Shown: piece by piece, positions 52,623 to 62,124 of the stretch | How the letters are laid out: each line of letters begins with the position of its first letter | How positions within the stretch are numbered: the first letter of the stretch is position 1 | Origin: Agrobacterium vitis | Lineage (GTDB): Bacteria; Pseudomonadota; Alphaproteobacteria; Rhizobiales; Rhizobiaceae | DNA: 64,000 nucleotides | Direction: 5' to 3' | Assembly: GCF_013426735.1 (NCBI RefSeq) | Contig: NZ_AP023272.1 | Coordinates: 3,206,501 to 3,270,500 of the forward strand | Made by a program: the position numbers and the translations under genes | Notes under the pieces: model-generated | Told to the model about the DNA's origin: nothing | The model's input: the letters and a program-made list of their open reading frames with translations, nothing else | Databases searched by the model: none

Positions 52623-54161
52623 TTACCCCTCAATCCCGTCCAGCAAGTCCCGCGCCTTGGCGGTCGTCACGCGGCGCAGTTCCACTTCGTCGCGGCGGGC
52701 GGCCAGCAGTTCGGTGGCCATGAGCTGGTCGGCGAGGTCGGCGGGCAGCGAGAGAAGGACGCGGGCTTCGCCGGAGTTCAGGCCATCGACATCCGAGCGC
52801 TTGGCGGTGATCATACCGCCAGCCACCGTGTTGTTGGTGTCGGGGTCGATCAGGATGAAGGCACCGGTGGAGCGGTTCTGCTCGTAAGGGTCAAACACCG
52901 CCTTTTCGTCGAAGGCCAGATGCACCTTGCCGATGGCGTTCATGGGAAGGCTTTCCGCCGGACCCCATTTGCCGTTTTTCAGATCCAGTTGCTGCACTGG
53001 CTTGACCTGGACACGCTGGCGGCGCGATCCGCTTTTCAGCCAGTAGCGCTTGTTGGGCAGAATGCCGTCCGGCTGCAAAGCCACGAGCTGCGCATCGAAG
53101 GCGAGGCCAACCTGTGGCTCGGCATCGAGCGAGACGATCATGTCACCGCGCGACACATCCACCTGCCGGTCGAGCACCAGGGTAATGGCATCGCCAGCCA
53201 CAGCCGCGTTGCGCACCAGATCGAAGGTAACGATCTGCTTGACATTGGCAACAGCACCCGAGGGCAGGATGGCGACGCTATCGCCCGGCTTGACCGCGCC
53301 ACCGGCCACCGTACCCTGATAGCCGCGAAAGCTTTCACCCGGACGCGACACACGCTGCACCGGCAGGCGGAAACCGGTCGATTGTGCCGAGCGCGAAGTG
53401 GCGCGTTCCAGCGCTTCCACCAGCGTCGGGCCATCATACCAGGGCATCGGCTCCTGGCCGGAATAGACGACGTTTTCGCCTTTCAGCGCCGACATCGGAA
53501 TGGCGGTGGTCTGGCGCACGCCGAGCGTCAGGGCGATGTCCTTGAATTCCTGGACGATGGCGTCGAAACCAGCCTTTTCGTAATTGGTCAGGTCGATCTT
53601 GTTGACGGCCAGCACGAATTGCTTGATGCCCATCAAGGATGCAATCGTCGCATGGCGACGGGTCTGCTCCAAAATACCGGCGCGGGCATCGACCAGCAGC
53701 ACGGCGAGATCGGCAGTCGAGGCGCCGGTTGCCATGTTGCGGGTATATTGCTCATGGCCGGGCGTGTCGGCGACGATGAAGGAGCGCTTGTCGGTGGCAA
53801 AATAACGATAGGCGACATCGATGGTGATGCCCTGTTCGCGTTCCGCCTGAAGACCGTCGAGCAGCAATGCGAAATCCGGCAGGCCAAGATCGTTCTGCTT
53901 GCCGCTATCGCGGCGCAGCGTTGCCGCCTGGTCTTCCTTGACCGCCTTGGTATCCCACAGCAACCGACCGATCAGCGTCGATTTGCCGTCATCGACCGAA
54001 CCGCAGGTGATCAGGCGCAAGGGCCGGGAATCACGACCGGTATAGGCCGCTTCGGACTGAGGAACAGCATTTGCCAAGGAAAGCCCCTGCGACGATTCTT
54101 TGGAGGAAAAATCCGATGTGGACGCCAGGTTGGCGGCGAGTGCGGTTGCGCTTGCGGTCAT
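52623..54161 (-). CDS. cysN: CysN, sulfate adenylyltransferase GTPase subunit
   Basis: Start at 54161 ('MTASATALAANLASTSDFSS', 512 residues), one base after the cysD stop; the longer frame overlaps cysD. EF-Tu-like GTPase: G1 'GSVDDGKSTLIGRLL', switch region 'ERERGITIDVAYRYF' type ('EQGITIDVAYRYFAT'), G3 'DTPGHEQYTRN', G4 'VNKIDL', G5 'SALKGENV'. It ends after the EF-Tu domain 3, so there is no fused APS kinase (unlike NodQ/CysNC). With CysD it makes adenosine phosphosulfate from sulfate and ATP. Confidence 0.95.
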   Translation of the reverse strand: MTASATALAANLASTSDFSSKESSQGLSLANAVPQSEAAYTGRDSRPLRLITCGSVDDGKSTLIGRLLWDTKAVKEDQAATLRRDSGKQNDLGLPDFALLLDGLQAEREQGITIDVAYRYFATDKRSFIVADTPGHEQYTRNMATGASTADLAVLLVDARAGILEQTRRHATIASLMGIKQFVLAVNKIDLTNYEKAGFDAIVQEFKDIALTLGVRQTTAIPMSALKGENVVYSGQEPMPWYDGPTLVEALERATSRSAQSTGFRLPVQRVSRPGESFRGYQGTVAGGAVKPGDSVAILPSGAVANVKQIVTFDLVRNAAVAGDAITLVLDRQVDVSRGDMIVSLDAEPQVGLAFDAQLVALQPDGILPNKRYWLKSGSRRQRVQVKPVQQLDLKNGKWGPAESLPMNAIGKVHLAFDEKAVFDPYEQNRSTGAFILIDPDTNNTVAGGMITAKRSDVDGLNSGEARVLLSLPADLADQLMATELLAARRDEVELRRVTTAKARDLLDGIEG

Positions 54162-54162
54162 C

Positions 54163-55194
54163 TCAGAAATATCCTTCGCGTTTCTTCTTTTCCATCGATC
54201 CGGACTGGTCACGGTCGATAGCGCGACCCTGACGCTCGGAGACGGTGGCGATTTCCAGTTCGGCAATCACGTCATCCAAGGTCCGGGCCTCGGATCGGAG
54301 CGCGCCGGTCAGCGGGAAGCAGCCGAGCGTGCGGAAGCGGATCGATCCATGCTGGATCTTTTCGCCCGGCAGCAGTTCCAGCCGCTCGTCTTCGGCCAGG
54401 ATCATCATGCCATCGCGCTCAATGAAGGGTCGCTTTTCGGCGAAATAGAGCGGCACCAGCGGAATGTTTTCCGCCTGAATATAGCGCCAGATATCAACCT
54501 CCGTCCAGTTGGACAGCGGGAAGGCCCGCACGCTTTCACCCCGGCGGATCATGCCGTTATAGACATTCCACAGTTCCGGGCGCTGGTTGCGCGGGTCCCA
54601 TTTATGGTCAGGCGTACGGAAGGAATAGATCCGCTCCTTGGCGCGCGAGGCTTCTTCATCACGGCGCGCACCACCGAAGGCAGCGTCATATTTGCCAGCG
54701 TCCAGCGCCTGGCGCAGCGCCTCTGTCTTCATGATGTCGGTATAGAGCGCCGAACCGTGGGAAAAGGGCGTGACACCTTCAGTCTTGCCGCGCGGATTGG
54801 TATGGACGACCAGATCCAGATCGTAACGCTTCGCCATCTCGTCGCGGAAGGCGATCATTTCCCTGAACTTCCAGCCGGTATCGATATGCAGCAGCGGAAA
54901 CGGCACCCGGCCCGGATAAAAGGCCTTGCGCGCCAGGTGCAGCAGCACGGACGAATCCTTGCCGATCGAATAGAGCATCACCGGATTGTCGAACTCACCG
55001 GCGACTTCGCGGAAAATATGGATCGCCTCGTTTTCCAGCGCCTTCAAATGCGGATCAAGTGGCGCACGCGCCACGACCTCCTTGGAATGCGGATCAAACT
55101 CGGACTGATGCAGATGCATGACTTGATTTCCAGATGCGTGCGGCCCAGATGCGGGCTGCGATGACGGCTGCGAGGGCAGGCTCTGTACGGACAT
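54163..55194 (-). CDS. cysD: CysD, sulfate adenylyltransferase small subunit
   Basis: A 343-residue PAPS-reductase-fold ATP sulfurylase subunit. '[25 protein letters not shown]' is the PP-loop; '[20 protein letters not shown]' and '[29 protein letters not shown]' are classic CysD. A ~35-residue serine/glutamine-rich N-terminus precedes the usual start region ('[15 protein letters not shown]'), so the true start could be that internal Met at residue 26. Between cysH and cysN in one operon. Confidence 0.95.
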   Translation of the reverse strand: MSVQSLPSQPSSQPASGPHASGNQVMHLHQSEFDPHSKEVVARAPLDPHLKALENEAIHIFREVAGEFDNPVMLYSIGKDSSVLLHLARKAFYPGRVPFPLLHIDTGWKFREMIAFRDEMAKRYDLDLVVHTNPRGKTEGVTPFSHGSALYTDIMKTEALRQALDAGKYDAAFGGARRDEEASRAKERIYSFRTPDHKWDPRNQRPELWNVYNGMIRRGESVRAFPLSNWTEVDIWRYIQAENIPLVPLYFAEKRPFIERDGMMILAEDERLELLPGEKIQHGSIRFRTLGCFPLTGALRSEARTLDDVIAELEIATVSERQGRAIDRDQSGSMEKKKREGYF

Positions 55195-55276
55195 AAAACA
55201 TATTCCTAGTTGCCGATGACTGGTCTTGGCTAGCCTTGAACAGGAAAAACCTCGCCAAAAACCCAGAAAACGGCTG

Positions 55277-56026
55277 TTAAAGGGAACTGGAATTCAGCGA
55301 TGGGATGGCAGCGTCCGGCACATGCAGGCCGCATTCGCGCTTCTCGTCATTTTCCCACCACCAGCGGCCAGCCCGTTCAGGCTCGCCCGGCTTGATGGCG
55401 CGGGTGCAAGGTTCACAGCCAATCGAGGGATAGCCGCGCGCATGCAGCGGATTGATCGGCACCGCCTGGCTTTCCACATAGGCGTTGATGTCGTCCAGCG
55501 ACCAATCGGCCAGCGGGTTGATCTTGATCAGGTTGCGCTCGGCATCATATTCGGCGAACGGCGTGGTGGCGCGATTGCCGGACTGGCTGCGGCGCAAGCC
55601 CGTCACCCAGACAGAAGCGCCTTGCAGCGCCCGCGCCAGAGGAACAAGCTTGCGCACATGACAGCAGGCATGGCGCGCTTCAACGCTTTCGTAAAAGCCG
55701 TTCAAGCCATATTTTGCCGCATAGGCGTCAATATCGTCCTGATCGGGCGCATATTGCGTGATGGAAAGACCGAAACGCTCTTCAGTCTCGGCGATCAGAT
55801 CGAGGGTTTCCTTGAACAGGCGACCGGTCTGCAAGGTTGCAACCTCAATGGAAAGGCCGGCAAGGCCGATTGCCGCCGTAATCACCTGATCCTCAAGACC
55901 GAGGCTCGTGGTGAACACCGACCGGCCACCAAGCTCCTGGACAAGACGCAGACGGGCGGTGAGATCAAGATCAGCGAGAGCCGCGTCCAGGGTGGCAACG
56001 GCCTGAGGATTGGATTGCGATGTCAT
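55277..56026 (-). CDS. cysH: CysH, adenylylsulfate (APS) reductase
   Basis: A 249-residue thiol-dependent reductase that makes sulfite. '[13 protein letters not shown]' (PP-loop), '[10 protein letters not shown]' and '[10 protein letters not shown]' provide the paired cysteines of a [4Fe-4S] cluster, which mark the bacterial APS rather than PAPS type. The catalytic Cys is in the C-terminal 'ECGLHV'. Agrees with the absence of a fused APS kinase in CysN. First gene of cysH-cysD-cysN; the leader contains three 15-bp repeats with SD-like AGGAAAT. Confidence 0.95.
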   Translation of the reverse strand: MTSQSNPQAVATLDAALADLDLTARLRLVQELGGRSVFTTSLGLEDQVITAAIGLAGLSIEVATLQTGRLFKETLDLIAETEERFGLSITQYAPDQDDIDAYAAKYGLNGFYESVEARHACCHVRKLVPLARALQGASVWVTGLRRSQSGNRATTPFAEYDAERNLIKINPLADWSLDDINAYVESQAVPINPLHARGYPSIGCEPCTRAIKPGEPERAGRWWWENDEKRECGLHVPDAAIPSLNSSSL

Positions 56027-56033
56027 TCCTACT

Positions 56034-56078
56034 ATTTCCTAGAGGGCGATTTCCCAGAGGGTAATTTCCTAGCGGGCC
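56034..56078 (-). repeat. Three tandem 15-bp repeats in the cysH leader
   Basis: Units start at 56034, 56049 and 56064, plus-strand consensus ATTTCCTAGAGGGCG. On the coding strand each unit gives (T/C)TAGGAAAT or TGGGAAAT, a Shine-Dalgarno-like core repeated at 15-nt intervals just before the start codon at 56026. Confidence 0.85.
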
Positions 56079-56110
56079 TACTCAATGTCCGACCAAGGCC
56101 CACTCCCAGT

Positions 56111-56150
56111 GGCTGCGCTTGGCATAACCTGGCTGCGCCCGGCATAAGCC
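56111..56150. repeat. Two tandem 20-bp repeats upstream of cysH
   Basis: GGCTGCGCTTGGCATAACCT followed by GGCTGCGCCCGGCATAAGCC, 16 of 20 or more identical. Lies 85-125 bp upstream of cysH, in the expected promoter region, and could bind a sulfur regulator. Confidence 0.6.
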
Positions 56151-56341
56151 TGTCATTTGACCAAGTATCGATGGTTTTATCGCCAAAAGACAGGAATTGC
56201 CTTTTATGCTGCCGCCAATGCGGAGCAAATATCACTCAAAGCCAAAGATATAGCGCAATTCCTGCCGCCTCGTCCTTGTCGCTCTTATCCCCCGCCACGC
56301 TTTGCCCCTTGCCTTTTTTGGTTGTCCGTCTGGTTCATTCC

Positions 56342-56375
56342 AAACGAAAACGCCGGAAAGCAAAGCTTCCCGGCG
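56342..56375 (-). terminator. Terminator of the second chemoreceptor gene
   Basis: On the minus strand CGCCGGGAAGC-TTT-GCTTTCCGGCG forms a stem with a short internal mismatch, followed by TTTTCGTTT. It is about 190 bp after the receptor stop, with the palindromic repeat in between. Confidence 0.75.
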
Positions 56376-56457
56376 TAATATCCTTGATAACAAGGGATCT
56401 CCCCTTTGAGCGTTGCAGGTATAGCGCCTTCAATTTCTTATCAGTCTGGCAAACCAT

Positions 56458-56559
56458 ACAGCGCCGTGCGTTTTATAAAACGCACGGCGCTGTAACACTT
56501 TAAATCTGCTGCATAATTTTCTCCTGAAATCGAGTCCGATTTCAGGAATTATGCAGTAG
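56458..56559. repeat. Stop-proximal hairpin repeat, copy A
   Basis: A 102-bp element. It contains a perfect 36-bp palindrome at 56458-56493 (half-site ACAGCGCCGTGCGTTTTA), then a second, weaker inverted repeat made of CTGCTGCATAATT and AATTATGCAGTAG around an AATCGAGTCCGATT core. It begins 2 nt after the stop codon of the chemoreceptor gene on the minus strand. Copy B lies at 63516-63613 in inverted orientation. Confidence 0.9.
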
Positions 56560-56561
56560 CC

Positions 56562-58538
56562 TCAGAACTCTTCCCAGGACTGATCGGCAGCAGCAGCAGC
56601 CGTCGCTGACGATTTGCCGGAAAAGGCACCGGCGATCTTGCGGCCAAGCGCACGGGCGGGTGAAGCCACCGGAGCCTGTGCGGGATGAATGGGGGCGGGA
56701 CGAACCGGGGCGGCATAGGCCGATCCAGAATTGAACCCACTTTGCCCGCCGCCAGCCAGCTTGAATTGCGACAGCAACTGGTTCAGCGAGGCGACTTCTC
56801 TTGCCAGGCCGTGGCTTGCAGCCGTGGATTCCTCCACCATCGCCGCGTTCTTCTGGGTATCCTGGTCCATCTGGTTGACGGCAGTGTTGATCTGCTGGAG
56901 GCCGGACGATTGTTCATGAGCCGCCTCAACGATGGCGCTGACATGCCGGTTGATTTCCTGCACTTCTGCCACCATGGTTTGCAGTGCGGTACCAGTTTCA
57001 CCCACCAGCTGCACACCGGACTGGACCTGGCTGTTGGAGGTGGTGATCAGCGCCTTGATGTCCTTTGCTGCATTGGCGGAACGCTGGGCAAGCTCGCGCA
57101 CTTCCTGGGCAACGACTGCGAAGCCCTTGCCTGCTTCACCGGCACGCGCCGCCTCGACGCCGGCATTCAGCGCCAGAAGATTGGTCTGGAAGGCGATTTC
57201 ATCGATGACGCTGATGATGTTGGAAATCTCAGCCGATGATTTTTCGATCTGTTCCATGGCGATCACGGCGCGGCGCACCACTTCACCGGATTGCTCTGCG
57301 CCGGCCTTGGTGCGCGAAACCAGGGTTCCCGCTTCCTGGGCACGACGGGTCGAATCCTTCACGGTGGTGGTGATCTGTTCCAGGGCTGCGGCCGTTTCCT
57401 CGACGGAGGCGGCCTGCTGCTCGGTGCGCTTGGCCAGATCATCGGCTGCCGCCTTTATTTCATTGGCGCCCGCATCGATTGCCCGGGCATTCTGGGCGAC
57501 ATGGGTCAGCGCTTCCTGCAATTTTTCAGCCGAGTTGTTGAAGCTGGCGCGCACGCCATCGAGATGGGCGACGAAAGGCTGGCCGATACGATAGGAGACA
57601 TCGCCATCCGACAGATGCGAAAGCCCGTTTGCCAGATTATCGACCGCAAATTGGATATCCGCCGCTTCCCTGGCCTTTTGCTCCTCGCGTTCCAGACGCT
57701 CTTTTTCCGAGAGGCTGCGATTGGCTGCGGTTTCCTGCTCCAGACGGACACGCTCAATGGCATTGTCGCGGAACACGCCGACAGCGACAGCCATCTGCCC
57801 GACCTCATCCTTGCGCGATAGACCGGGTATCTCCTGCTGCGATTCACCGTTTGCCAGCGCTATCATCCGACTGCGAAGCTTATCGATCGGGCCGATAATG
57901 CCACGCGAGGTGACGAACAACGCCAAAAGGATGGCCATCAGCATGACGCTGCCAACAACGCTCAATGAGGTCAAGATGGTTGAATTGGTCTGGTCGGTCA
58001 GTGCATCGCTTTTTTTCAGGAGAGTCGTCGTATTGGTGTTATTCCAGTCGCGAAGATCGTCTCGCCATTTGGCAATTAAGGGATCCGCCTTGACGAGAAG
58101 GGCTCTGGCCTCATCACGCTTCCCATCGGTAACCAATTGAACCGCCTTGTCGGTCAGGGCCTGAATGTCGTGGGCGCGGCTGGCAAACTGGTCGATATCG
58201 CCTGCAAGTTCAGGCGCTAGTGCCTTGGCTGCGTCCAGACGCTTGAAGACGGTCGAAGCTGCATCCGCATAGGCTGCCTTGATGTTGGCCACATCGAGAG
58301 AACCGACATCATAGGCGATAAGCTGATAGGCGCCATATCCCATCGCCAGCAGAGATGTCGTCGTCCGATACATCTGGCTTGCTGCAATACTGTCCGTAGC
58401 GATGAAGTCAGAATATTCGGTATCCGTGGACTTGTAACTGTTGGCGACCAAGCCCAGACCACCAATGCTGATCACGCAGACCGGAATGATTAGTGACAAA
58501 ATTTTCGTGCGAATACTCGCATTGTTCATGAAGGACAT
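56562..58538 (-). CDS. Methyl-accepting chemotaxis protein
   Basis: Start at 58538 ('[24 protein letters not shown]', 658 residues), with GAGG 5 nt upstream; the longer frame to 58652 adds an unlikely 38 residues. TM1 is near 13-33; the periplasmic part is about 150 residues and helical. TM2 is '[23 protein letters not shown]', then HAMP ('[21 protein letters not shown]') and a second HAMP-like unit. The signalling tip is '[29 protein letters not shown]'. The C-terminus has a proline/alanine linker and the 'SWEEF' tail for CheR binding, as in the receptor at 7858. Ligand unknown. Confidence 0.93.
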   Translation of the reverse strand: MSFMNNASIRTKILSLIIPVCVISIGGLGLVANSYKSTDTEYSDFIATDSIAASQMYRTTTSLLAMGYGAYQLIAYDVGSLDVANIKAAYADAASTVFKRLDAAKALAPELAGDIDQFASRAHDIQALTDKAVQLVTDGKRDEARALLVKADPLIAKWRDDLRDWNNTNTTTLLKKSDALTDQTNSTILTSLSVVGSVMLMAILLALFVTSRGIIGPIDKLRSRMIALANGESQQEIPGLSRKDEVGQMAVAVGVFRDNAIERVRLEQETAANRSLSEKERLEREEQKAREAADIQFAVDNLANGLSHLSDGDVSYRIGQPFVAHLDGVRASFNNSAEKLQEALTHVAQNARAIDAGANEIKAAADDLAKRTEQQAASVEETAAALEQITTTVKDSTRRAQEAGTLVSRTKAGAEQSGEVVRRAVIAMEQIEKSSAEISNIISVIDEIAFQTNLLALNAGVEAARAGEAGKGFAVVAQEVRELAQRSANAAKDIKALITTSNSQVQSGVQLVGETGTALQTMVAEVQEINRHVSAIVEAAHEQSSGLQQINTAVNQMDQDTQKNAAMVEESTAASHGLAREVASLNQLLSQFKLAGGGQSGFNSGSAYAAPVRPAPIHPAQAPVASPARALGRKIAGAFSGKSSATAAAAADQSWEEF

Positions 58539-58915
58539 TGTGCCTCGCGCCTTAAAGCTTTTGGGAGGGATAATACAGAGGGAGAGACAAGCTCTCACAA
58601 ACCTGACGCTGCTCTCATGCATTGAGCACGAATGCGACAGGCCACCCATCATGGGCGCTTTTCACGATAGGTTTTATATAGCACAATTTAGATTTAATAT
58701 TTCCCTAAAATAGGTTGGGTAAATTCAAAGGCTCGAGGTCACACCGGGACCGAAAAGCTCCGCCCGCATCCAGATCTCGGAAATCTTCGACAAACACGCA
58801 TTGAGAACCGGCAGCCGGGGCGCAATTTTTGCCGCCGGCGCAAGGCCGTATTTCAAAAGAAAACCACGTTCAGCAGACCTGCGCGTGAAAGCACGAAACG
58901 CTGAACGACGCCCCC

Positions 58916-58951
58916 AACAAAAAAGGCGAGGTCGATTGACAACCTCGCCTT
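58916..58951 (-). terminator. Terminator of the lipoprotein gene
   Basis: On the minus strand AAGGCGAGGTT ... GACCTCGCCTT forms an 11-bp stem followed by TTTTGTTG, 90 bp after the lipoprotein stop. Confidence 0.85.
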
Positions 58952-59042
58952 GGCTCATCGTTGAGCTTTAGAAGACACGTTTTCGAAAACCGAGCACCAT
59001 CAAATGATGGTTGCACGGCCTCTCATCACGCGGATCTCAGCA

Positions 59043-59459
59043 TTATGCGCCGCCCAGAAACTCTTCGCACCAGGTCTTGCCGCTTTCGACAGGCCTGTCG
59101 ATGACCGGCTTGATCGCACGGATGACATAATCCGGAGACACCGTGACGCGCACTTCGCAACGCAGATACTCGGTGCGCCCGGCCTTGGTGACCTTGCCGC
59201 GCTTGCCATCGGGCGTTTGTGCATAGGTCGGAGCGACCGTGCGGGTCCTGAAGCCACCGCGCCAGCTATAGACGGTGGCACCGCCAGCCTGTTCGTCGTT
59301 GATCGGTGGTCCGAACTTGGCAAAGAAGGCGCCCGCCGGCTGGCCAACCCAGCGCTCTTCTACAAGGTTTTTCTTCTGTACAGGCATGACACCCGATGTC
59401 GTGGTACATCCAGCCAGCGCCAGCGCCAGGCCAGCCGTCAGCATGATCCGAAAATTCAT
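59043..59459 (-). CDS. Small secreted lipoprotein
   Basis: A 138-residue protein with a lipoprotein signal peptide: 'MNFRIMLTAGLALALAGCTTT', lipobox L-A-G-C with lipidated Cys18. The mature part ('WVGQPAGAFFAKFGPPINDEQAGGATVYSWRGGF') resembles small outer-membrane-anchored proteins of the BamE/OmlA-like type in pattern only. Two further Cys ('YLRCEVRV', 'TWCEEF') could form a disulfide. Followed by its own terminator. Function unknown. Confidence 0.82.
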   Translation of the reverse strand: MNFRIMLTAGLALALAGCTTTSGVMPVQKKNLVEERWVGQPAGAFFAKFGPPINDEQAGGATVYSWRGGFRTRTVAPTYAQTPDGKRGKVTKAGRTEYLRCEVRVTVSPDYVIRAIKPVIDRPVESGKTWCEEFLGGA

Positions 59460-59818
59460 AATTCTGTCCCTTGGTAACCCGCTTCAAGCAGCCCGGCCTG
59501 ACAGAGCCCTGCCCCGGCCATCCCTGTGCCACTTTGTCTTTCGCCTTTATCCCCAAAACCTGAAATTGGAAATCACCAAGTTTCTCGCTCACGTCAACTT
59601 GTTTCAAAACAGCAACAGTGAAACACCACGAACCGAAATTTCCAAAAGATAATATTATTATTTAAATACAATGCATTAAATCAACTTTACTGCAACCATT
59701 CAAGGCACGCGGCACCCTCTGCTTGCGGCATTCTCGCCCCTGTTGAAAAGCCATGATTTTTTTAGAGCCGCCCGCTTGTCTATTGTGAAACCCTGGTTTA
59801 TACGAGCGCCACTGGTCA

Positions 59819-59895
59819 CGGAGTGTAGCGCAGTCTGGTAGCGCACCACGTTCGGGACGTGGGGGTCGAGTGTTCGAATCACTCCACTCCGACCA
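59819..59895 (+). tRNA. tRNA-Pro (CGG anticodon)
   Basis: 77 nt with CCA encoded. Acceptor stem CGGAGTG/CACTCCG, D-arm 'TAGCGCAGTCTGGTAGCGCA', anticodon stem CCACG/CGTGG with loop TTCGGGA (anticodon CGG), T-loop TTCGAAT. No integrated element follows it. Confidence 0.95.
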
Positions 59896-60056
59896 GGTCA
59901 AAGGCTTTTCCCGAAGGCTGTTCAATCCTCAATATTTAAAGCCCATGCTTCTCGTGGTACCATGCTATAAGACGCACTTTCACGGCCCTTTTTAACTAGC
60001 TGCGCAGTCAACTGTCGGAAGTTTCTGTATCCGGGACTGGCCGAAAAAATTATAAT

Positions 60057-60081
60057 ATGCAGGATTTTTTAAATCCTGCAT
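60057..60081. promoter_or_regulatory. 11-bp inverted repeat upstream of the type I exporter
   Basis: ATGCAGGATTT-TTT-AAATCCTGCAT, perfect arms, about 235 bp before the ABC transporter start. The short T loop makes a terminator unlikely; an operator is possible. Confidence 0.45.
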
Positions 60082-60317
60082 GGTGGAGGGAATTGTACCT
60101 TAACGAGAAGATTGCCATAAAGACATAAAAGGCTGAGTTGCAGACCGTGACCTCGGGTAGGTTTACCAACTGTCGTCATAATAATTTGTTTTTTCTGCAT
60201 TATTTCTAAAACCACTCCCATTTAAGGGGGTCGGTAAAGAGGCCGGACAGGTCTCAGCCAGGGGTGGCTGTTCTGTCGGGGTCCGATTCAGGGGTTTTCA
60301 ATGATCAAGAACTATTC

Positions 60318-62114
60318 ATGAGCCGGAGTAAGACCACGCGCGGCGGCGTCGAGGAGTTGCGGGCAGCGCTGGCGCGCAGCAAGGCGGGGTTCCTGTCCAT
60401 TGCCCTGTTCAGTTTCTTCGTCAACCTTCTGGTCCTGACCGGACCCTTGTTCATGCTTCAGGTCTATGATCGGGTGCTGGCGGCACGCTCGGAGGCGACG
60501 CTTCTGGTCCTGTTTCTTCTGGTCATTCTGCTCTATGCGATCATGGGCATTCTCGACCACGTCCGTTCACGCATCGCCGCCCGGATCGGGGCGCGGCTCC
60601 AGAGCGAATTCGACATCAGGGTGTTTCGTGCCCTGCTCGATCGATCCGCACTGGCATCGAAGGGCGTTGCCGGTCCACGCGGTATGCGCGATCTGGACGC
60701 GCTGCAAAAAATGCTGGCGTCCTCGGCGATTTTTGCGGTTTTCGACATTCCCTGGACGCCGGTTTTCCTGTTCGTGATCTTCGTTTTCCATCCCTGGATG
60801 GGCTATCTGGCGCTGGGGGGCGGGCTGGTGCTGATCGCGCTGACGCTGCTGAACCAGCGCGGGACCAAGCGCATCCAGGCAAAAGCTGCGGATGCCAGCC
60901 GGATCAGCGACGAGATGACCATGGCGCTGGCTCGTGACGCCGAAACGGTCAAGGCCTTAGGCATGCGCAAGAGTGCGGCAACGCGCTGGAAGACGACGCG
61001 CCACACGGCGCTCGCCGCCAGCATTGCCTATTCGGATGCCAATGGCTTTTACACCGCCGTGTCCAAAACCTTCCGGATTTTCCTGCAATCGGCCATTCTG
61101 GCGCTGGGTGCCTGGCTGGTGCTGCGCGGCGAAATCAAGGCTGGTGCGATGATTGCCGGATCAATCCTGATCGGTCGGGCGCTGGCACCGATTGAGACGG
61201 CCATTTCCCAATGGGGATTGATGCAGCGGGCGCAGGAAGGCTGGCGTAATCTCTCAACCCTGCTGGAACAGATTCCCGAGGAAGACAACCGCACCACCCT
61301 GCCGAGGCCCCGTGCCATTTTGCAGGTTCAGCAGGTTACCGCCGTACCGCCCGGCGAAAGCGTGGCGACGCTGCGGATGATGAGTTTCGAGCTTGGCCCT
61401 GGCCATGCGCTGGGCGTGATCGGCCCCAGTGGCTCCGGCAAATCGACCCTTGCCCGGCTGCTGACCGGTGTCTGGCAGCCGATGGCGGGCAAGATCCGGC
61501 TGGACGGCGCCGCTCTGGACCAATATGGCCCGGATGGCCTGGCTGACCATGTCGGCTACCTGCCGCAGGACGTCGTGCTGTTTGAAGGGACGATTGCCGA
61601 AAACATCGCCCGCCTCACCGCCGATCCCGACCCGGACAAGGTGATTGCCGCCGCCCGCAAGGCTGCGGCCCATGAGATGATCCTGAAACTGCCACAGGGC
61701 TACGACACCCCCCTGCCCGCCACCGGCCAGCGGCTTTCCGGTGGGCAGAAGCAGCGCATCGGCCTTGCCCGCGCGCTCTACGGCGATCCGGTCCTGCTCA
61801 TTCTGGACGAGCCGAATTCCAATCTGGATGCGGAAGGCTCCGTGGCATTGAACATGGCCATCCGCGCCCTCAAGGCCAGTGGCGGCGCTGCCGTGATCAT
61901 GGCGCATCGCCCGGCGGCGATTGAGGAATGCGATCTGGTGCTGATCATGGACCATGGCGCCCGCACCGCTTTTGGCCCGCGCGACGAGGTGCTGCGTGCC
62001 CATTTGCGCAATGCCCAGCAAGTGGTGGGTACGAAGACAAATACGTCATGGGGGAATGCCAAACAGGAAACCACCATGACCGGTTTCGTACCCGGCGCCC
62101 CGCGCAAGCCATAG
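60318..62114 (+). CDS. Type I secretion ABC transporter (PrsD/PrtD family)
   Basis: Start at 60318 ('MSRSKTTRGGVEELRAALARSKAG', 598 residues); the frame opens at 60264 but has no support there. Membrane half with five to six helices from about residue 25 ('SIALFSFFVNLLVLTGPLFMLQVYDRVL' is the family opening). ATPase half: Walker A 'GPSGSGKST', Q-loop 'YLPQDVVLF', signature 'LSGGQKQRIGLARALYG', Walker B 'VLLILDEPNSNLD', switch His in 'IMAHRP'. No N-terminal peptidase domain, as in exporters of RTX-type proteins. Works with the adjacent HlyD-type protein; an outer-membrane TolC partner and the substrate are not in this window. Weak ribosome site. Confidence 0.92.
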   Translation: MSRSKTTRGGVEELRAALARSKAGFLSIALFSFFVNLLVLTGPLFMLQVYDRVLAARSEATLLVLFLLVILLYAIMGILDHVRSRIAARIGARLQSEFDIRVFRALLDRSALASKGVAGPRGMRDLDALQKMLASSAIFAVFDIPWTPVFLFVIFVFHPWMGYLALGGGLVLIALTLLNQRGTKRIQAKAADASRISDEMTMALARDAETVKALGMRKSAATRWKTTRHTALAASIAYSDANGFYTAVSKTFRIFLQSAILALGAWLVLRGEIKAGAMIAGSILIGRALAPIETAISQWGLMQRAQEGWRNLSTLLEQIPEEDNRTTLPRPRAILQVQQVTAVPPGESVATLRMMSFELGPGHALGVIGPSGSGKSTLARLLTGVWQPMAGKIRLDGAALDQYGPDGLADHVGYLPQDVVLFEGTIAENIARLTADPDPDKVIAAARKAAAHEMILKLPQGYDTPLPATGQRLSGGQKQRIGLARALYGDPVLLILDEPNSNLDAEGSVALNMAIRALKASGGAAVIMAHRPAAIEECDLVLIMDHGARTAFGPRDEVLRAHLRNAQQVVGTKTNTSWGNAKQETTMTGFVPGAPRKP

Positions 62115-62124
62115 GAGAGAGACG

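Noticed and set aside
58725..58958. 77-codon ORF on the minus strand between the receptor and lipoprotein genes
   Set aside because: It overlaps the lipoprotein terminator and has no family resemblance.
59819..59895. tRNA-Pro as a second integration site
   Set aside because: No duplicated 3' end, integrase or foreign-looking genes were found on either side.
60302..60320. Six-codon upstream ORF (MIKNYS) overlapping the ABC transporter start
   Set aside because: It gives an ATGA-type overlap but is too short to judge and has no good ribosome site; chance is the simplest explanation.
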